A stretch of 5,853 nucleotides of DNA from Christiangramia sp. (GTDB taxonomy: Bacteria > Bacteroidota > Bacteroidia > Flavobacteriales > Flavobacteriaceae). The DNA lies in NCBI GenBank assembly GCA_024644145.1, contig JAHELO010000120.1, positions 1-5,853 of the forward strand. The letters run 5' to 3'. Below, in pieces: positions 4,445 through 5,853 of the stretch. The translations under genes and the position numbers were made by a program. Each line of letters opens with the position of its first letter. The first letter of the stretch is position 1. Under the pieces are notes generated by a model that saw only the letters and a program-made list of their open reading frames with translations, did not search any database and was not told the DNA's origin.

Positions 4445-5853
4445 ATGGCAACAAAGACAGGTAATGCATTTGATATGGAGTTATTTAAGCGATTGCTTAA
4501 ATACACGAATCCTTATAAGCGAATATTCTATTTCGTTGGTATTGCCGCTATTCTTGTTTCCCTGTTCGCCGTTCTAAGACCTATCCTGTTACAGGAAACA
4601 ATAGATGAGGCCTTGATGCCTTCAGATTTTGAAAGCCTTATCTATTATGTAAGTCTTATGCTTGGCGTTCTTGTGCTGGAGGTGATCTTCCAGTTCTGCT
4701 TTATCTATTATGCTAACTGGCTTGGGCTGGGCGTAGTTCGGGATATAAGGGTAAAACTATTTGAGCATATGCTCGGCTTCCGGATGAAGTACTTTGATAA
4801 GTCGGCAGTAGGAAGATTGGTGACCAGGGCGGTAAGTGATATAGAAACCATATCAAGTATTTTTAGTCAGGGTCTGTTCATGATCATTAGCGATTTGCTT
4901 AAAATGCTGGTGGTACTGGGAGTAATGTTCTACAAAAGCTGGGAATTAACGTTGCTGGTTTTAACTGTACTGCCTTTCATAATCTACGCTACCAGGGTTT
5001 TTCAGAAGAAAATGAAACTTGCTTTTGAAGAAGTAAGAACTCAGGTGGCAGACCTGAATACCTTTGTTCAGGAGAGGATCACGGGAATGAAAATAGTTCA
5101 GCTTTTCACAAGGGAGAAGACAGAATATGCCAACTTCAAAAAAATTAATGATAAACATAGGAAAGCCTGGGTGAAGACCGTGTGGTATAACTCCATCTTT
5201 TTCCCGATCGCAGAAATGTCTACTTCTATAACCATTGGTTTAATTGTGTGGTTTGGAGGGTTGAGGGTTATAGCCGGGGATGAAATGTCTTTAGGGATCA
5301 TCGTTGCTTTTATAGAATTATCTCAAATGCTTTTCAGGCCATTAAGGCAGATCGCAGATAAATTTAATACCCTGCAAATGGGAATGGTGGCAGCTAACAG
5401 GGTTTTTGGTGTGCTGGACACAGAAGCAAGAATTGAAGACAAAGGTACTTTAGAGATCGATAATTTACGGGGTGAGATTGAATTCAGAAATGTAAGATTC
5501 AGTTATGTTGATGATGAAGAGGTTTTAAAAGGTATTTCCTTTAAGGTTCAGCAGGGTGAAACCGTTGCAATAGTAGGTGCAACCGGTGCAGGGAAATCCA
5601 CTATAATAAACCTTCTCAGCAGATTTTATGAAATTGATAGTGGCGATATTCTCGTGGATGGGATAAATGTGAAAGATATACAACTGAGATCGTTAAGGGC
5701 TCAGATCGCCGTAGTACTGCAAAATGTCTTTCTATTCGCAGATACGATCATGAATAATATTAATCTAGATAGTTCTGAGATTTCTGAAGAAGATGTGATC
5801 TCAGCGGCCAAACAAATTGGGATCCATGAATTTATTAGCACCCTTCCCAATGG
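4445..5853 (+). CDS. ABC exporter half-transporter (fused membrane and ATPase domains), 3' end missing
   Basis: Translation from ATG 4445 stays open to the window edge, giving 469 residues of an expected 580-600. Residues about 27-300 form a type-IV (MsbA/LmrA-like) membrane domain with six helices at about 27-49, 65-90, 143-163, 166-184, 250-272 and 283-300. The nucleotide-binding domain follows, with A-loop Tyr Y354 in FSYVDDEEVLKGISF, Walker A GATGAGKS (378-385), and the Q-loop LQNVFLF with Q426. The signature LSGGQ, Walker B and H-loop lie beyond the edge. Such proteins dimerise in the inner membrane and export lipids, drugs or peptides using ATP; the substrate cannot be told, and no peptidase domain is present at the N-terminus. 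The ATG directly follows the TAA of truA with no spacer, so translation is probably coupled and the gene depends on the truA promoter. Confidence 0.95.
   Translation, partial: MATKTGNAFDMELFKRLLKYTNPYKRIFYFVGIAAILVSLFAVLRPILLQETIDEALMPSDFESLIYYVSLMLGVLVLEVIFQFCFIYYANWLGLGVVRDIRVKLFEHMLGFRMKYFDKSAVGRLVTRAVSDIETISSIFSQGLFMIISDLLKMLVVLGVMFYKSWELTLLVLTVLPFIIYATRVFQKKMKLAFEEVRTQVADLNTFVQERITGMKIVQLFTREKTEYANFKKINDKHRKAWVKTVWYNSIFFPIAEMSTSITIGLIVWFGGLRVIAGDEMSLGIIVAFIELSQMLFRPLRQIADKFNTLQMGMVAANRVFGVLDTEARIEDKGTLEIDNLRGEIEFRNVRFSYVDDEEVLKGISFKVQQGETVAIVGATGAGKSTIINLLSRFYEIDSGDILVDGINVKDIQLRSLRAQIAVVLQNVFLFADTIMNNINLDSSEISEEDVISAAKQIGIHEFISTLPN

Overview
The window looks like a chromosomal housekeeping segment from a member of the Bacteroidota, most likely the family Flavobacteriaceae. 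Three things support this. Rho carries a long Asn/Arg/Asp-rich insert between its N-terminal domain and its RNA-binding domain. Several genes are preceded by the Bacteroidota-type -7 promoter element TAnnTTTG. Ribosome-binding sites of the Shine-Dalgarno type are largely absent. A DUF4293-type membrane protein next to rho also fits. The genus cannot be fixed from sequence alone; the protein style resembles the Gramella/Salegentibacter/Zunongwangia group, but that is an impression.

Layout from left to right: (1) the 3' part of a GNAT acetyltransferase gene (+), open at the left edge; (2) a tRNA-Gly(TCC) gene (+) with its own promoter and a strong intrinsic terminator; (3) rho (-), ending in a perfect 13-bp hairpin terminator; (4) a divergent intergenic region of about 190 bp that holds candidate promoters for rho and its neighbour and a perfect 12-nt palindrome; (5) a small four-helix membrane protein of the DUF4293 type (+); (6) a bidirectional terminator shared with the convergent gene; (7) a YfcE/MJ0936-type metallophosphoesterase (-) with a forced TTG start; (8) a 110-bp divergent region; (9) truA (+), whose start is probably an internal TTG rather than the longest reading frame; (10) an ABC exporter half-transporter (+) that begins on the base after the truA stop codon and runs off the right edge just after the Q-loop.

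The genes do not form one pathway. They are transcription termination (Rho), tRNA supply and modification (tRNA-Gly, TruA), and envelope or small-enzyme functions. truA and the ABC exporter form an obvious operon. All intergenic gaps are short, so no stretch above 300 bases lacks a gene. I see no mobile element, CRISPR array, phage gene or defence system, and no convincing undescribed multi-gene system. The most interesting item is the disordered, tandem-repeat insert in Rho. Other points worth a check are the start codons of truA and the phosphoesterase and the palindrome over the putative rho promoter.
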